Positions 8,223 through 16,409 of a DNA stretch of 64,000 bases are shown here, in pieces. Each line of letters opens with the position of its first letter. Within the stretch, counting starts at the first letter, position 1. This DNA comes from Emcibacter sp048269205 (lineage in GTDB: Bacteria > Pseudomonadota > Alphaproteobacteria > Sphingomonadales > Emcibacteraceae): positions 1,302,001-1,366,000 of the forward strand of contig NZ_JBLXJC010000001.1 of the NCBI RefSeq assembly GCF_048269205.1, written 5' to 3'. The position numbers were made by a program, and so were the translations under genes. The notes under the pieces are model-generated. The model saw only the letters and a list, made by a program, of their open reading frames with translations. It was not told the origin of the DNA and ran no database searches.

Positions 8223-9914
8223 TTATTTCCCGGCGAGTTTTTTATCGACCCATTCGTTGAATGTGTTGGCCATTTCTTTCATAAAGACTGGCCATTTGTC
8301 CGTGGCTTTTTTAGCATGGATATAGCCTTTTTCCAGCCAGCGTGGGTTTTCCTCGCCGAAAGTCCACCAGGGGTGTTCCTCGCTCATCCACCAGATCTCG
8401 GTTCCGGTAAGTCCGGCCTGGATGACGGGAGTTGTGGTCGGTCCCATGGCCAAATCGAGGCAGGACATCATGGCGGAGGTTCCTTCAAAATCATCTTTGA
8501 GATCAAGATCTTCAAAGTTGTGAATTATGATTCCGTGTTTTTTTTCCAGTTGTTTCAGTTCATCCTTACAGTCGCCATACTGGATGTTGACGAAATTAAC
8601 ATTCTTGTTCTTGAGAACCGGCAACCAGTCATCAAGATCCGCATAATGAATTTTACGCTGCACATGCAGAACACCGCTACGCCAACAGATACCAATATTC
8701 GGTTTTGAGGGCAGACTGTCCAGCCTGTTCTGCCACGTTGTAACGAGCTCAGGGGCAGGGGTCAGTATTTTATTCCGGGATTTTATATTATCCACGGACT
8801 GCCATAGGTTGGCAAGGCAATCCAGGCTGGTGCACATATAATCGATTCTTTCGGCGATATTTTCCTCTAGTGCAGCGTAATGGCGTCCTTCGCGTCCGTC
8901 CGGGGTCTGGATAATTGTGCAGGCAAGGATGGTTGCCTTTGGAAATGAATTCTCGAACAGGGAAACCAGTCTTGGATCGCAGCCAATATAGACATGCGCT
9001 GCCCTGTCAATAATCTGATCATAGACTGGCGTGGCGAGAAGCTCATCACCAACGCCCTGTTCCGCAGAAATCAGCAGTGTTTTTCCACTAATATCGGCAT
9101 TGTTTTCCCATCTGGAAATCTTATAAGGCAGATAACAGGAACTGTTGCTTCCTGGATGATGGCGCCAGCCGTATTCTTTCCATCCATCGGACAAGATGCC
9201 CTCATTCAGCAGGATTTTGGAATAAAGCATGTGGGCCTGAGGGAATTCATTGAATTTCTTGACACAGGCTTGTGCCAACTCCTTTGCCCGATCCCTGTTA
9301 CCCAGATCATCATGGATCTTCGAAAGGTTATAAAGAGCGAGTCGATCATCAGAATCGAGCCTGTGGGCTTCCTCATAAAATACCAGGCTTGCCTCGGGTC
9401 CATCACGAAGCTGTACAACGCTGGCGAGGGACGTCCAGAGACCGACATATTCAGGATAAATCGGAATAATCTCCTGTAACAAATCTATGGCTTTATCGAA
9501 CTGGCCGATTTCCTTTAGTGCTGCGGCAAGATTGACATATCCTTTGGGATCACTGGGCTTCAATCTGGTGTAATGTTCATATGCCTTGAAAGCGATGTCG
9601 TGAAAATTGAACTTGAGCGCTGCCCCGCCAATGACAGTACATATATCCGCATTGCCGGGATCTTGTTCAAGACACTCTATAAGTGTTTCAATCGCCCTGG
9701 CTTTTTCACCTATATGAAACAGGCAATTGGCGATCTGCACGGCAATCTGCGAGTTGGAATTATCAAATTTCCAGGCCGCCTCCAGAAAGTGAGCGGCTTG
9801 AGTATATTGCCCTTTTTTAAAAAGCTGGTTCCCTTTCAGAAGAACCCTGTTGAACTGTCCTCTATTCCTGACAACCAGTCCTGTTTCATGTGTGTTTTGT
9901 TTCTGTGATGTCAT
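8223..9914 (-). CDS. TPR-glycosyltransferase, FlmG-like (paralog 2)
   Basis: 563 residues: TPR repeats about 20-240, then a GT-B-like domain with ISAEQGVGDELLATPVY and a GPTTTPVIQAG segment close to the end. It is highly similar to the next gene upstream (9951-11630), both as protein and visibly at DNA level over the last 200 codons, so the pair arose by tandem duplication. The architecture equals Caulobacter FlmG, a flagellin glycosyltransferase. The C-terminal tail, ending in the run WVDKKL, is also shared with paralog 3. Donor and acceptor specificity is inferred from context. Confidence 0.82.
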   Translation of the reverse strand: MTSQKQNTHETGLVVRNRGQFNRVLLKGNQLFKKGQYTQAAHFLEAAWKFDNSNSQIAVQIANCLFHIGEKARAIETLIECLEQDPGNADICTVIGGAALKFNFHDIAFKAYEHYTRLKPSDPKGYVNLAAALKEIGQFDKAIDLLQEIIPIYPEYVGLWTSLASVVQLRDGPEASLVFYEEAHRLDSDDRLALYNLSKIHDDLGNRDRAKELAQACVKKFNEFPQAHMLYSKILLNEGILSDGWKEYGWRHHPGSNSSCYLPYKISRWENNADISGKTLLISAEQGVGDELLATPVYDQIIDRAAHVYIGCDPRLVSLFENSFPKATILACTIIQTPDGREGRHYAALEENIAERIDYMCTSLDCLANLWQSVDNIKSRNKILTPAPELVTTWQNRLDSLPSKPNIGICWRSGVLHVQRKIHYADLDDWLPVLKNKNVNFVNIQYGDCKDELKQLEKKHGIIIHNFEDLDLKDDFEGTSAMMSCLDLAMGPTTTPVIQAGLTGTEIWWMSEEHPWWTFGEENPRWLEKGYIHAKKATDKWPVFMKEMANTFNEWVDKKLAGK

Positions 9915-9950
9915 GATCTATTTGTTCAACGTAAAGTGCCTTGATGGTGA

Positions 9951-11630
9951 TTAGGAAAGTTTTTTCTCAACCCATTCATCAAATGTTTTGCCCATTTCTT
10001 TCATGAATTCAGACCATTTTTCTGTGGGTTTTTTCGCGTGGATATAACCCTTTTCCAGCCAGCGGGGTTTTTCCTCACCGAATGTCCACCATGGCATGTT
10101 ATCAGTGAGCCACCATGTTTCTACACCTGTTGTGCCTGCCTGAAGCACAGGAGTTGTCGTCGGGCCCATAGCAAGATCCAGGCAACTCATCATTGCTGCC
10201 GTCCCTTCAAAATCGTCTTTAAGATCAAGATCCTGGAAATTGTGAATTTCTATATCAAATTTCTCAGATATGCTTTTAAGTTCTTCAGAACACTCACCAT
10301 ACTGAATATTGATAAAATCAACTTTTTTATTTTGCAGTATGGGAAGCCATTCTTCGAGCTCTGCATAGTGTCTTTTGCGCTGGACATGAAGCACGCCACT
10401 TCTCCAGCAAATCCCTACTTTTAGACGTCCCGGTAATGCAGCTATTCTTTCTTGCCATTTTTGGACCAACTCTTCAGGGGGAAAAAGAATTTTGCTTTTG
10501 GCCTCTATGTCATTTAGGTGCCGCCACTGGTTTCTCAGTGTATCAAGGCTGTAGCACATAAGGTCAACTTCCTTGACATCAAGATCCGGATAAACCCTTA
10601 AATCGTTACCTGTTGTTGGATTGGTTTGAAAATAACAGGCGTGAATAGTTGCCGAAGGAAAGCTATGCTGCAAAAGGTCGACAAGTCTCCGGTCGCAGCC
10701 GATATGCACTTTTTTTGCTTCGGAAATGATCCGTTCGAACAAAGGCGTTGCCAATAGTTCGTCGCCAACCCCCTGTTCGGCGGAGATGAGGAGGGTCTTG
10801 CCTTTCAGGCTTTGTCCAGGGCGCCACTCGGGTATGGAATAGATGGCCGGCAAATGGTTTGTATTTGATTTATGTTTTCGCCATTCATAGTGTTTCCAGC
10901 CCTCCTCAAAATTACCTTCACACAAAAGGATTTGTGAATATCGCAGGTGAGGGGATGCATATTCTGAACTTACCTCCAGGCAATGTTCCAATGTTTTTTT
11001 TGCATCCTCTATTCTTCCCATGCCGTAATAAATGTCGGGAAGGTTATTCAGAACCTGTCGGTTATTCGGGTCAAGACGTAATGCTTCTTCATAAAACACC
11101 AGGCTGGCCTCGAGACCATCCCGTGCTTGAACTGCAGCGGCAAGGCTGTTCCAGAGATCTGCTGTTTCCGGGAAAAGTGGGAGGATTTCTTGTAACAGAC
11201 CGATCGCATCATCAAGTCTTCCCATCTCTCTCAAGGCGGAAGTAAGATTTACATACCCCCGATAATTATCGGGTTTTAACCGCGTGTAGAGTTCGTAGCA
11301 TTTATAGGATAGTTCGAAAAAGTTCATTTTCATGGCCGCTTGGCCAAGAACAGAGCATATGTCCGGATTGCCGGGGGATTTCTCCAGTATATGTGTCAGC
11401 AATTCAAGAGCTTTGTTTTTTATACCTAAATGAAACAGGCAGTCTGCGACAATTACCGCAATCTCAGTATTCTCCGGATCAAATTGCCAGGCGGCATTCA
11501 TGATTTGCAGAGCCTGACTGTATTCACCATTTTTATACAGCAGGTTACCTTTTTTTATGTATTTACCAAATTGCCCTTTGGTTTGGGGAGGGGCGACAGG
11601 TTTGTCGTTTGCTGTTTTATTTCTTGGCAT
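9951..11630 (-). CDS. TPR-glycosyltransferase, FlmG-like (paralog 3)
   Basis: About 559 residues when started at the ATG at 11630 (MPRNKTAND). The frame is open upstream to a TTG at 11672, but the ATG start aligns better with the short N-termini of the two paralogs. TPR repeats fill the first 240 residues. The GT-B-like domain carries ISAEQGVGDELLATPLF and GPTTTPVLQAG. It is divergent from flbT, with a 163-base regulatory gap between them, which places it next to the flagellin expression genes. A flagellin-modifying glycosyltransferase role is the best inference. Confidence 0.82.
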   Translation of the reverse strand: MPRNKTANDKPVAPPQTKGQFGKYIKKGNLLYKNGEYSQALQIMNAAWQFDPENTEIAVIVADCLFHLGIKNKALELLTHILEKSPGNPDICSVLGQAAMKMNFFELSYKCYELYTRLKPDNYRGYVNLTSALREMGRLDDAIGLLQEILPLFPETADLWNSLAAAVQARDGLEASLVFYEEALRLDPNNRQVLNNLPDIYYGMGRIEDAKKTLEHCLEVSSEYASPHLRYSQILLCEGNFEEGWKHYEWRKHKSNTNHLPAIYSIPEWRPGQSLKGKTLLISAEQGVGDELLATPLFERIISEAKKVHIGCDRRLVDLLQHSFPSATIHACYFQTNPTTGNDLRVYPDLDVKEVDLMCYSLDTLRNQWRHLNDIEAKSKILFPPEELVQKWQERIAALPGRLKVGICWRSGVLHVQRKRHYAELEEWLPILQNKKVDFINIQYGECSEELKSISEKFDIEIHNFQDLDLKDDFEGTAAMMSCLDLAMGPTTTPVLQAGTTGVETWWLTDNMPWWTFGEEKPRWLEKGYIHAKKPTEKWSEFMKEMGKTFDEWVEKKLS

Positions 11631-11688
11631 AATGCAGAGGCATTCCTGAGGAAAATTTTTAACGAAACTCAAAATAAAATTGAATTCG

Positions 11689-11705
11689 TTTATAATATGT
11701 TAACC
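11689..11705. promoter_or_regulatory. CtrA-like box (one mismatch) before flbT
   Basis: TTTA-N7-TTAACC in the gap between paralog 3 and flbT, one base off the CtrA consensus TTAA-N7-TTAACC. It lies about 90 bases before flbT and could serve either divergent gene. It is weaker than the three boxes listed elsewhere in this window. Confidence 0.35.
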
Positions 11706-11734
11706 ACCTGTTTGTGAAAATACAAAATAACAGG

Positions 11735-11750
11735 TATGATCCGGATCATA
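11735..11750. promoter_or_regulatory. 16-base perfect palindrome before flbT
   Basis: TATGATCCGGATCATA is its own reverse complement and lies 43 bases before the flbT ATG. An inverted pair ACCTGTT/AACAGGT (11706-11712 and 11729-11735) sits directly beside it. It looks like an operator for a dimeric regulator; the regulator is unknown. Confidence 0.4.
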
Positions 11751-11793
11751 TGGTTAATATCAAACTGGATCAACTATAAAGAAAGTTAAAGAA

Positions 11794-12219
11794 ATGGCGT
11801 TAAAGCTGTCTTTGAAACCGGGAGAAAAATTTGTCGTCAATGGGGCTGTGATGGTCAATGGGGACCGGCGAGCGACACTGGTTCTTCAGAATAAGGCCTC
11901 ACTGCTGCGTGAGAAGGATATTATGCAGGCGGAAGAGGTGAATACACCGGTCAAGCATGTATATTTTCCTATAATGCTAATGTATATGGATGAGGCAGGA
12001 TACAAGGATTATTACGAGCAATTCGTGTTAAGAATGACTGAATTGCTGGGGGTTATCGAAAATCCCGCTGCCCGTACATTGTGTGTCGCCATCAGTCATG
12101 ATGTAATGAATCAGGAATATTACAAAGCTCTTAATAAGTGCAAAAAACTGTTTGATTATGAAAAAGAGAGATTGAATTATGTCCCTGGAAGCCTACCAGA
12201 AGACACAGACAGCAACTGA
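11794..12219 (+). CDS. flbT: Flagellin mRNA regulator FlbT
   Basis: 141 residues, a full-length match to the FlbT family: MALKLSLKPGEKFVVNGAV at the N-terminus, then FPIMLMYMD and a helical C-terminal half. In Caulobacter, FlbT binds the 5' untranslated region of flagellin mRNA and destabilises it until the hook is complete. It overlaps flaF by 41 bases in another frame, and the first flagellin lies 0.6 kb downstream, the usual arrangement. Divergent from a FlmG-like gene. Confidence 0.95.
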   Translation: MALKLSLKPGEKFVVNGAVMVNGDRRATLVLQNKASLLREKDIMQAEEVNTPVKHVYFPIMLMYMDEAGYKDYYEQFVLRMTELLGVIENPAARTLCVAISHDVMNQEYYKALNKCKKLFDYEKERLNYVPGSLPEDTDSN

Positions 12220-12601
12220 GACACATTCTCAGACTGAGTACAGAATATTTACGGAAGTTACGCGAGCGCTGATGGAAGCTAAGGATCTGCAAAAAACAGA
12301 TAAACGGCTCCATGAGGCACTTCATTGGAACAGACGGCTTTGGTCTACCCTTGCTACAGATTGTGCAGTGGAGGGCAATAAATTACCTGACGTAGTGCGT
12401 GCTCAAATTATCTCTCTATCTATATGGGTTGGTAAATATAGTTCTCAGGTGGCGCGGGGAGAAGAGAATATTGATGCTTTGATCAATGTGAATCGTAATA
12501 TTATGGACGGTCTTGCGGCCCAGGCCTCATTAATGAAATCCGATTCATCCGCAGTAAAAGAGCCCGACATGAATTACTCCGGAACCTCCACAACGGTGTA
12601 G
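12179..12601 (+). CDS. flaF: Flagellin biosynthesis regulator FlaF
   Basis: 140 residues. The FlaF family is recognised by YQKTQTATE near the N-terminus, LHEALHWNRRLW in the middle and IDALINVNRNIMDGL towards the end. FlaF promotes flagellin synthesis or secretion and opposes FlbT. The start lies inside flbT, so translation is likely coupled. About 25 residues after the family core are polar and probably disordered. A hairpin follows within 60 bases of the stop. Confidence 0.93.
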   Translation: MSLEAYQKTQTATETHSQTEYRIFTEVTRALMEAKDLQKTDKRLHEALHWNRRLWSTLATDCAVEGNKLPDVVRAQIISLSIWVGKYSSQVARGEENIDALINVNRNIMDGLAAQASLMKSDSSAVKEPDMNYSGTSTTV

Positions 12602-12627
12602 TCTGAATTATTAATTTTATTTGGCAG

Positions 12628-12658
12628 CAGCGCAAACTCCAATAAGGTGTTTGCGCTG
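12628..12658 (+). terminator. Hairpin after flbT-flaF
   Basis: Perfect 10-base inverted repeat CAGCGCAAAC / GTTTGCGCTG with an 11-base loop, 27 bases after the flaF stop. The downstream tract is only partly T-rich, so termination is likely but not certain. Confidence 0.55.
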
Positions 12659-12708
12659 TAACTATTTGTAAAAGATATGAAATTATCGAAATCTAATTAT
12701 TAATACTC

Positions 12709-12737
12709 TTGTTAACCTTTTGTTTACAGTTTATAGA
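12709..12737 (+). promoter_or_regulatory. Possible sigma-70-type promoter of flagellin 1
   Basis: TTGTTA, a 17-base spacer, then TATAGA in an AT-rich stretch about 125 bases before the flagellin ATG. Each hexamer matches four of six consensus bases. No GG-N10-GC sigma-54 element was found in this gap, unlike at flagellin 2. Tentative. Confidence 0.25.
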
Positions 12738-12859
12738 ATAATCTGGTTTTGTGAGCTGTGGTATCAGAATGATGTCTTGGTGGTTCACAAAATCGGGTAA
12801 AAATGCCCGGCGGGACAAAAGGTCCTGTTGATTGTTACTCTCAGAATGGAGATATATAG

Positions 12860-13675
12860 ATGGCTTTTTCAGTAAACACCAATGCGGGTGCGCTTATTGC
12901 CCTGCAGACTCTCAATAAAACCAATAAATCCCTTAACATCACCCAGAACCGTGTTAACACTGGTTTTAAAGTGGCGACTGCTAAGGATAATGCTGCGGTT
13001 TATTCTATTGCCCAGTCCCAGCGTGGTGAGCTTTCCGGTTTGAAGGCTGTTAAAGACAGCCTGAACTTCGCTACCGGTGCTATCGATACGGCACTGGCCG
13101 GCGCCGAAGCTGTGTCTGACCTTCTCATTGAAATGAAGGAAAAGGCTGTGGCCGCGAAAGACCCTGGCCAGGATGATGCTCAGCGTACAAAACTGAATAA
13201 CGAATTTGTGCAGCTGCGTGATCAGATCAACACCATCGTGAGCAATGCTGAATTTAACGGTGTTAACGCGATTAACGGTTCTGACAACATTGTGGGCATT
13301 GTGAACCAGGACGCGTCTTCTTCGATCACTATTGCCGCTCAGACACTGACACTGACTGGTCTGTCTCTGAACGCTTCAACGATTGGTGCAGTTACCGACG
13401 CAGGTAACGCAGTTACCGCCGTTGACAACGCTCTGGACAGCACGAACGCTGCTTTGGCGGTTCTTGGTGCCGGTTCTAAACGTATCGAATCTGTGCAGTC
13501 ATTCGTGAATAAACTGTCGGATACGATCGAGGTGGGTATTGGTAACCTTGTCGACGCCGACCTGGCTCGAGAGAGTGCGAACTTGCAGTCACTGCAGGTG
13601 AAACAGCAGCTAGGCTTGCAGGCTTTGGCGATTGCCAACCAGCAGCCGGGTACAGTGCTGTCACTCTTCGGGTAA
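12860..13675 (+). CDS. fliC: Flagellin 1
   Basis: 271 residues, the short alphaproteobacterial flagellin type. The N-terminal D0/D1 segment (about 1-140) starts MAFSVNTNAGALIALQTL, and the C-terminal D1/D0 segment (about 190-271) ends in QVKQQLGLQALAIANQQPG followed by LSLFG. The outer D2/D3 domains are missing, with a Thr/Ser-rich stretch around 150-180 that is the surface-exposed and likely glycosylated part. It is closely related to flagellin 2 at 23743-24573. It is exported by the type III apparatus and forms the filament. A strong hairpin follows the stop. Confidence 0.96.
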   Translation: MAFSVNTNAGALIALQTLNKTNKSLNITQNRVNTGFKVATAKDNAAVYSIAQSQRGELSGLKAVKDSLNFATGAIDTALAGAEAVSDLLIEMKEKAVAAKDPGQDDAQRTKLNNEFVQLRDQINTIVSNAEFNGVNAINGSDNIVGIVNQDASSSITIAAQTLTLTGLSLNASTIGAVTDAGNAVTAVDNALDSTNAALAVLGAGSKRIESVQSFVNKLSDTIEVGIGNLVDADLARESANLQSLQVKQQLGLQALAIANQQPGTVLSLFG

Positions 13676-13694
13676 TATTTCCCAATATAACAAG

Positions 13695-13721
13695 CGGCGG
13701 GGCGATATATTCGCCCCGCCG
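13695..13721 (+). terminator. Strong hairpin after flagellin 1
   Basis: Perfect 11-base GC-rich stem CGGCGGGGCGA / TCGCCCCGCCG with a 5-base loop, 19 bases after the stop. It lacks an immediate T run, so it may act more as an mRNA-end stabiliser than as an efficient terminator. Confidence 0.55.
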
Positions 13722-13851
13722 ATCTCCAAAAAGAACTTTATTGTTTTTGCTATTTTTTTAGAATAAAATTTGTTGCATAAGAAATTTTTAAAAGTGGAAA
13801 ACAGAAAACTAGCAGTGTTAACGGAGATTACAACAAAGTAAGAGAAAAGCG

Positions 13852-14313
13852 ATGGTTGACGGACTTAAAATAAATCCGTCGGTCCCTGGAGCCGGGAGTG
13901 CCAAAGACGCAGAAAGCTATGGCGGTCCGAACAAAATAAAACAAAAAACGGCTTTATACAAAACTGAAAATATATTCAGGACTCCAGGGTCCGGAGCGGA
14001 AAAGGAAAGCAAACTCTCTGCAGCAATTACTCGGGCTGCTGGAGAGAAAACGCGTGCCCTAAATGCTGATAGCACGAAGGACTTTCTCAAGGCCGCGGAA
14101 GAGATCATCAATGCTTCGCTGCCGCAGGATCCACCTGATACCCGGCTTCGAATTGACAAGGATGATGCCACAGGTGTTTTCATTTATCAGGGTATAGACA
14201 AGGATTCCGGTGAAGTGGTGCATCAGTGGCCAGCTGACGAAGTTTTGAAATTCTTGGCTCATCACAGGGAACAGGAAGGTGCGGAAGGTATTGTCGTTGA
14301 TGTTGAAACCTGA
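13852..14313 (+). CDS. flaG: FlaG-family protein
   Basis: 153 residues. The last 60 residues match FlaG: LRIDKDDATGVFIYQGID then DSGEVVHQWPADEVLKFL, the pattern of an acidic beta region followed by Val-x-Gln-x-Pro and a short helix. The first 90 residues are low-complexity and polar. FlaG affects filament length in several bacteria. It lies between flagellin 1 and the sugar cluster and is closed by a terminator. Confidence 0.85.
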   Translation: MVDGLKINPSVPGAGSAKDAESYGGPNKIKQKTALYKTENIFRTPGSGAEKESKLSAAITRAAGEKTRALNADSTKDFLKAAEEIINASLPQDPPDTRLRIDKDDATGVFIYQGIDKDSGEVVHQWPADEVLKFLAHHREQEGAEGIVVDVET

Positions 14314-14340
14314 CTGGCAGAAAAAGATTTTAAAATAAGA

Positions 14341-14370
14341 ACCCGCCTGACATAATCAGGTGGGTTTTTT
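14341..14370 (+). terminator. Intrinsic terminator after flaG
   Basis: Stem ACCCGCCTGA / TCAGGTGGGT (one G-U pair) with a 4-base loop and a T6 run. It separates the flagellin region from the sugar cluster that starts at 14389. Confidence 0.85.
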
Positions 14371-14388
14371 ATTGGGTTAAATTTTCTG

Positions 14389-15228
14389 ATGAAAATATTG
14401 GTGACGGGCGGATCAGGTTTGCTGGCGCCCTATATTCGGGAGGTATTCGAGCAGGTGGGGGAGGTCATACTGACTTCCCGCAGTAATCGGAATCATCCCT
14501 GCGATCTGACCTCAAAAGATCAGGTGAACTCATTGATTCAGGAGATTAGGCCTTCTGTAGTTGTTCATTTGGCTGCCCTGACTGATGTGGATTATTGCGA
14601 GAAACACCCTGGCGAAGCCCGGGAAGTCAATTTTGTCTCGACGAGCAATCTGGTTGCGGCTCTTGAGGGCTCGGGCAGCTATCTGATCTATATTTCTACC
14701 GATCAGGTCTACCCGGACGGAAGTGGGCCGTTCAGGGAAGACCAGGTGGCGCCGGTTAATGTTTACGGAGCTACAAAATTGCAGGGAGAACAGGCGGTTC
14801 GCGATTATCCGGACAGCTTGATCGCACGGATCAATATTGTCGGTCCTTCCCGGACAGAGGGAAGATCCAGCCTCAGTGACTTTTTTATTCAGTCCTTTTC
14901 TGGAAAACGGCATATCAGACTTTTTCAGGATGTTCTGTTTTCTCCGTTACATATGAAGACTTTGGCACAAGTTTTGCTACAATGTTACAGCCAGAAATTA
15001 ACAGGAACTTTTAATATAGGGTCCCATGATGGGATGAGTAAAAAGGATTTTGCCCTGAAACTAGCGGAATATAAGGGGTTGGATGCCTCAAATGTGACAA
15101 TTGCTGACAGCAGTGACTTACCCGGTCGTGCTGCAAGGCCCCGGGATTTGAGGATGGATGTTGCCTGGTTTGAAGGGAAAAGCGGGATAAAATTGCCTGG
15201 TTTGCAGGAAGAGATTGAAAAGATATGA
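14389..15228 (+). CDS. RmlD-like NAD(P)-dependent SDR sugar-nucleotide reductase
   Basis: 279 residues of extended short-chain dehydrogenase fold. The Rossmann motif TGGSGLLAPY is at about 7-16 and the catalytic Tyr-x3-Lys is YGATKL around 126-131; STDQVYPDG before it fits the dTDP-4-dehydrorhamnose reductase (RmlD) group. It is the first gene of the sugar cluster and its stop overlaps the next start (ATGA), so it is probably cotranscribed with the NeuB-like gene. The substrate is presumably a keto sugar nucleotide in the glycan pathway; rhamnose synthesis is unlikely because rmlA/B/C are absent. Confidence 0.85.
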   Translation: MKILVTGGSGLLAPYIREVFEQVGEVILTSRSNRNHPCDLTSKDQVNSLIQEIRPSVVVHLAALTDVDYCEKHPGEAREVNFVSTSNLVAALEGSGSYLIYISTDQVYPDGSGPFREDQVAPVNVYGATKLQGEQAVRDYPDSLIARINIVGPSRTEGRSSLSDFFIQSFSGKRHIRLFQDVLFSPLHMKTLAQVLLQCYSQKLTGTFNIGSHDGMSKKDFALKLAEYKGLDASNVTIADSSDLPGRAARPRDLRMDVAWFEGKSGIKLPGLQEEIEKI

Positions 15229-16403
15229 CTAACCGGATCAAAATCGGAAATCATTATGTGGGGCCCTCGGACCCGGTCTATTTTATAGCAGATGTTGCAG
15301 CCAATCACGATGGAGACCTGGAAAAGGCCAAGGATCTGATTTATTCCTGCGCTGAAAACGGGGCCCGCGCCGCCAAATTCCAGAATTTTTTCGCCAAATC
15401 AATCGTCTCTGACAAGGGCTTTCGTCAGATGGGAGGCAAGTTTTCCCATCAGGAAGCCTGGGATAAAAGTATTTTCGAGATTTATGAAGATGCTTCCCTG
15501 CCGGTGACCTGGACCGAAACCCTGAAGGAAACATGTGCTGACGCCGGCATCGATTATTTTACCGCCCCGTATTCGCTGGAACTCGTTGCACTTTTGCAAC
15601 CCCATGTCTCAGCCTGGAAAATGGGATCCGGAGATATCACCTGGCACGAGGAAATCGAGGCCATGGCAAAGTCAGGCCTGCCGTTTATCATGGCAACCGG
15701 GGCTTCCACCATGGAAGAGGTGAGTGCCGCAGTGAATGTGGCGCGGACACATACGGACCAGATGATCCTCATGCAGTGCAATACCAATTATACCGCCAGG
15801 CCTGATGAGCCCAGGGGGGTTACACTAGAACGATTCAGGAATATAAATCTGAAGGTTCTGGAAACTTTTGCCGGAGCATTTCCCGGTCTTTCCCTTGGGC
15901 TGTCGGACCATACCCACGGGCACAGCACGGTCTTGGGGGCAGTCGGATTGTTCGGTGCCCGCTCAATCGAAAAACACTATACCCTGGATAACAATCTTGT
16001 CGGCCCGGATCATCCATTTTCCATGAACCCGGAAAGCTGGAAGTTAATGGTCGACAGGACGGCCGAGCTTGATGAAGAACTGTCCGGCGACATGTCCTGG
16101 AAAGAGAAGTATCAGATTGTAGAATCTCTTTGTGATGATCCGGAAGGACTGGCCCTTGCCATAGGGGACGGGATAAAGAGGGTTGAGGTCAATGAAAAGG
16201 ATACGGTTGTGCTACAACGCCGGGGGCTGCGGGCAACCCGGGATATGAAGGCGGGAGAAGCAATTGGGAAAGAGGATCTGTTTCCCCTGCGGCCCTGTCC
16301 TACTGATGCTCTGCCCCCCTATGAATTTGTGAAATGTGTTAGTCGGAAACTTGCGAAAGATATTGAAGAGGGGGAACATATCACCTTGGAACATCTGGTG
16401 TAA
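15225..16403 (+). CDS. NeuB-family nonulosonic acid synthase with SAF domain
   Basis: 392 residues. The TIM-barrel N-terminal domain (about 1-300) has the family signature IADVAANHDGDLEKAKDLI and AKFQNF. A C-terminal SAF/antifreeze-like domain (about 335-392) contains LRATRDMKAGEAIGKEDL. The family condenses phosphoenolpyruvate with a 2-acetamido hexose to make sialic, legionaminic or pseudaminic acid. The sequence does not let me choose between NeuB, LegI, PseI and SpsE. It overlaps the upstream reductase by 4 bases and is followed after 6 bases by a GT2 gene, within one operon. Confidence 0.88.
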   Translation: MTNRIKIGNHYVGPSDPVYFIADVAANHDGDLEKAKDLIYSCAENGARAAKFQNFFAKSIVSDKGFRQMGGKFSHQEAWDKSIFEIYEDASLPVTWTETLKETCADAGIDYFTAPYSLELVALLQPHVSAWKMGSGDITWHEEIEAMAKSGLPFIMATGASTMEEVSAAVNVARTHTDQMILMQCNTNYTARPDEPRGVTLERFRNINLKVLETFAGAFPGLSLGLSDHTHGHSTVLGAVGLFGARSIEKHYTLDNNLVGPDHPFSMNPESWKLMVDRTAELDEELSGDMSWKEKYQIVESLCDDPEGLALAIGDGIKRVEVNEKDTVVLQRRGLRATRDMKAGEAIGKEDLFPLRPCPTDALPPYEFVKCVSRKLAKDIEEGEHITLEHLV

Positions 16404-16409
16404 CACTTT

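Noticed and set aside
7563..8708. 381-codon plus-strand frame over moxR and the FlmG-like gene
   Set aside because: Crosses two real minus-strand genes and shows no domain or start signal.
12679..12715. CtrA box before flagellin 1
   Set aside because: TTAATACTCTTGTTAACC has a spacer of 8 instead of 7 bases, so it does not meet the consensus.
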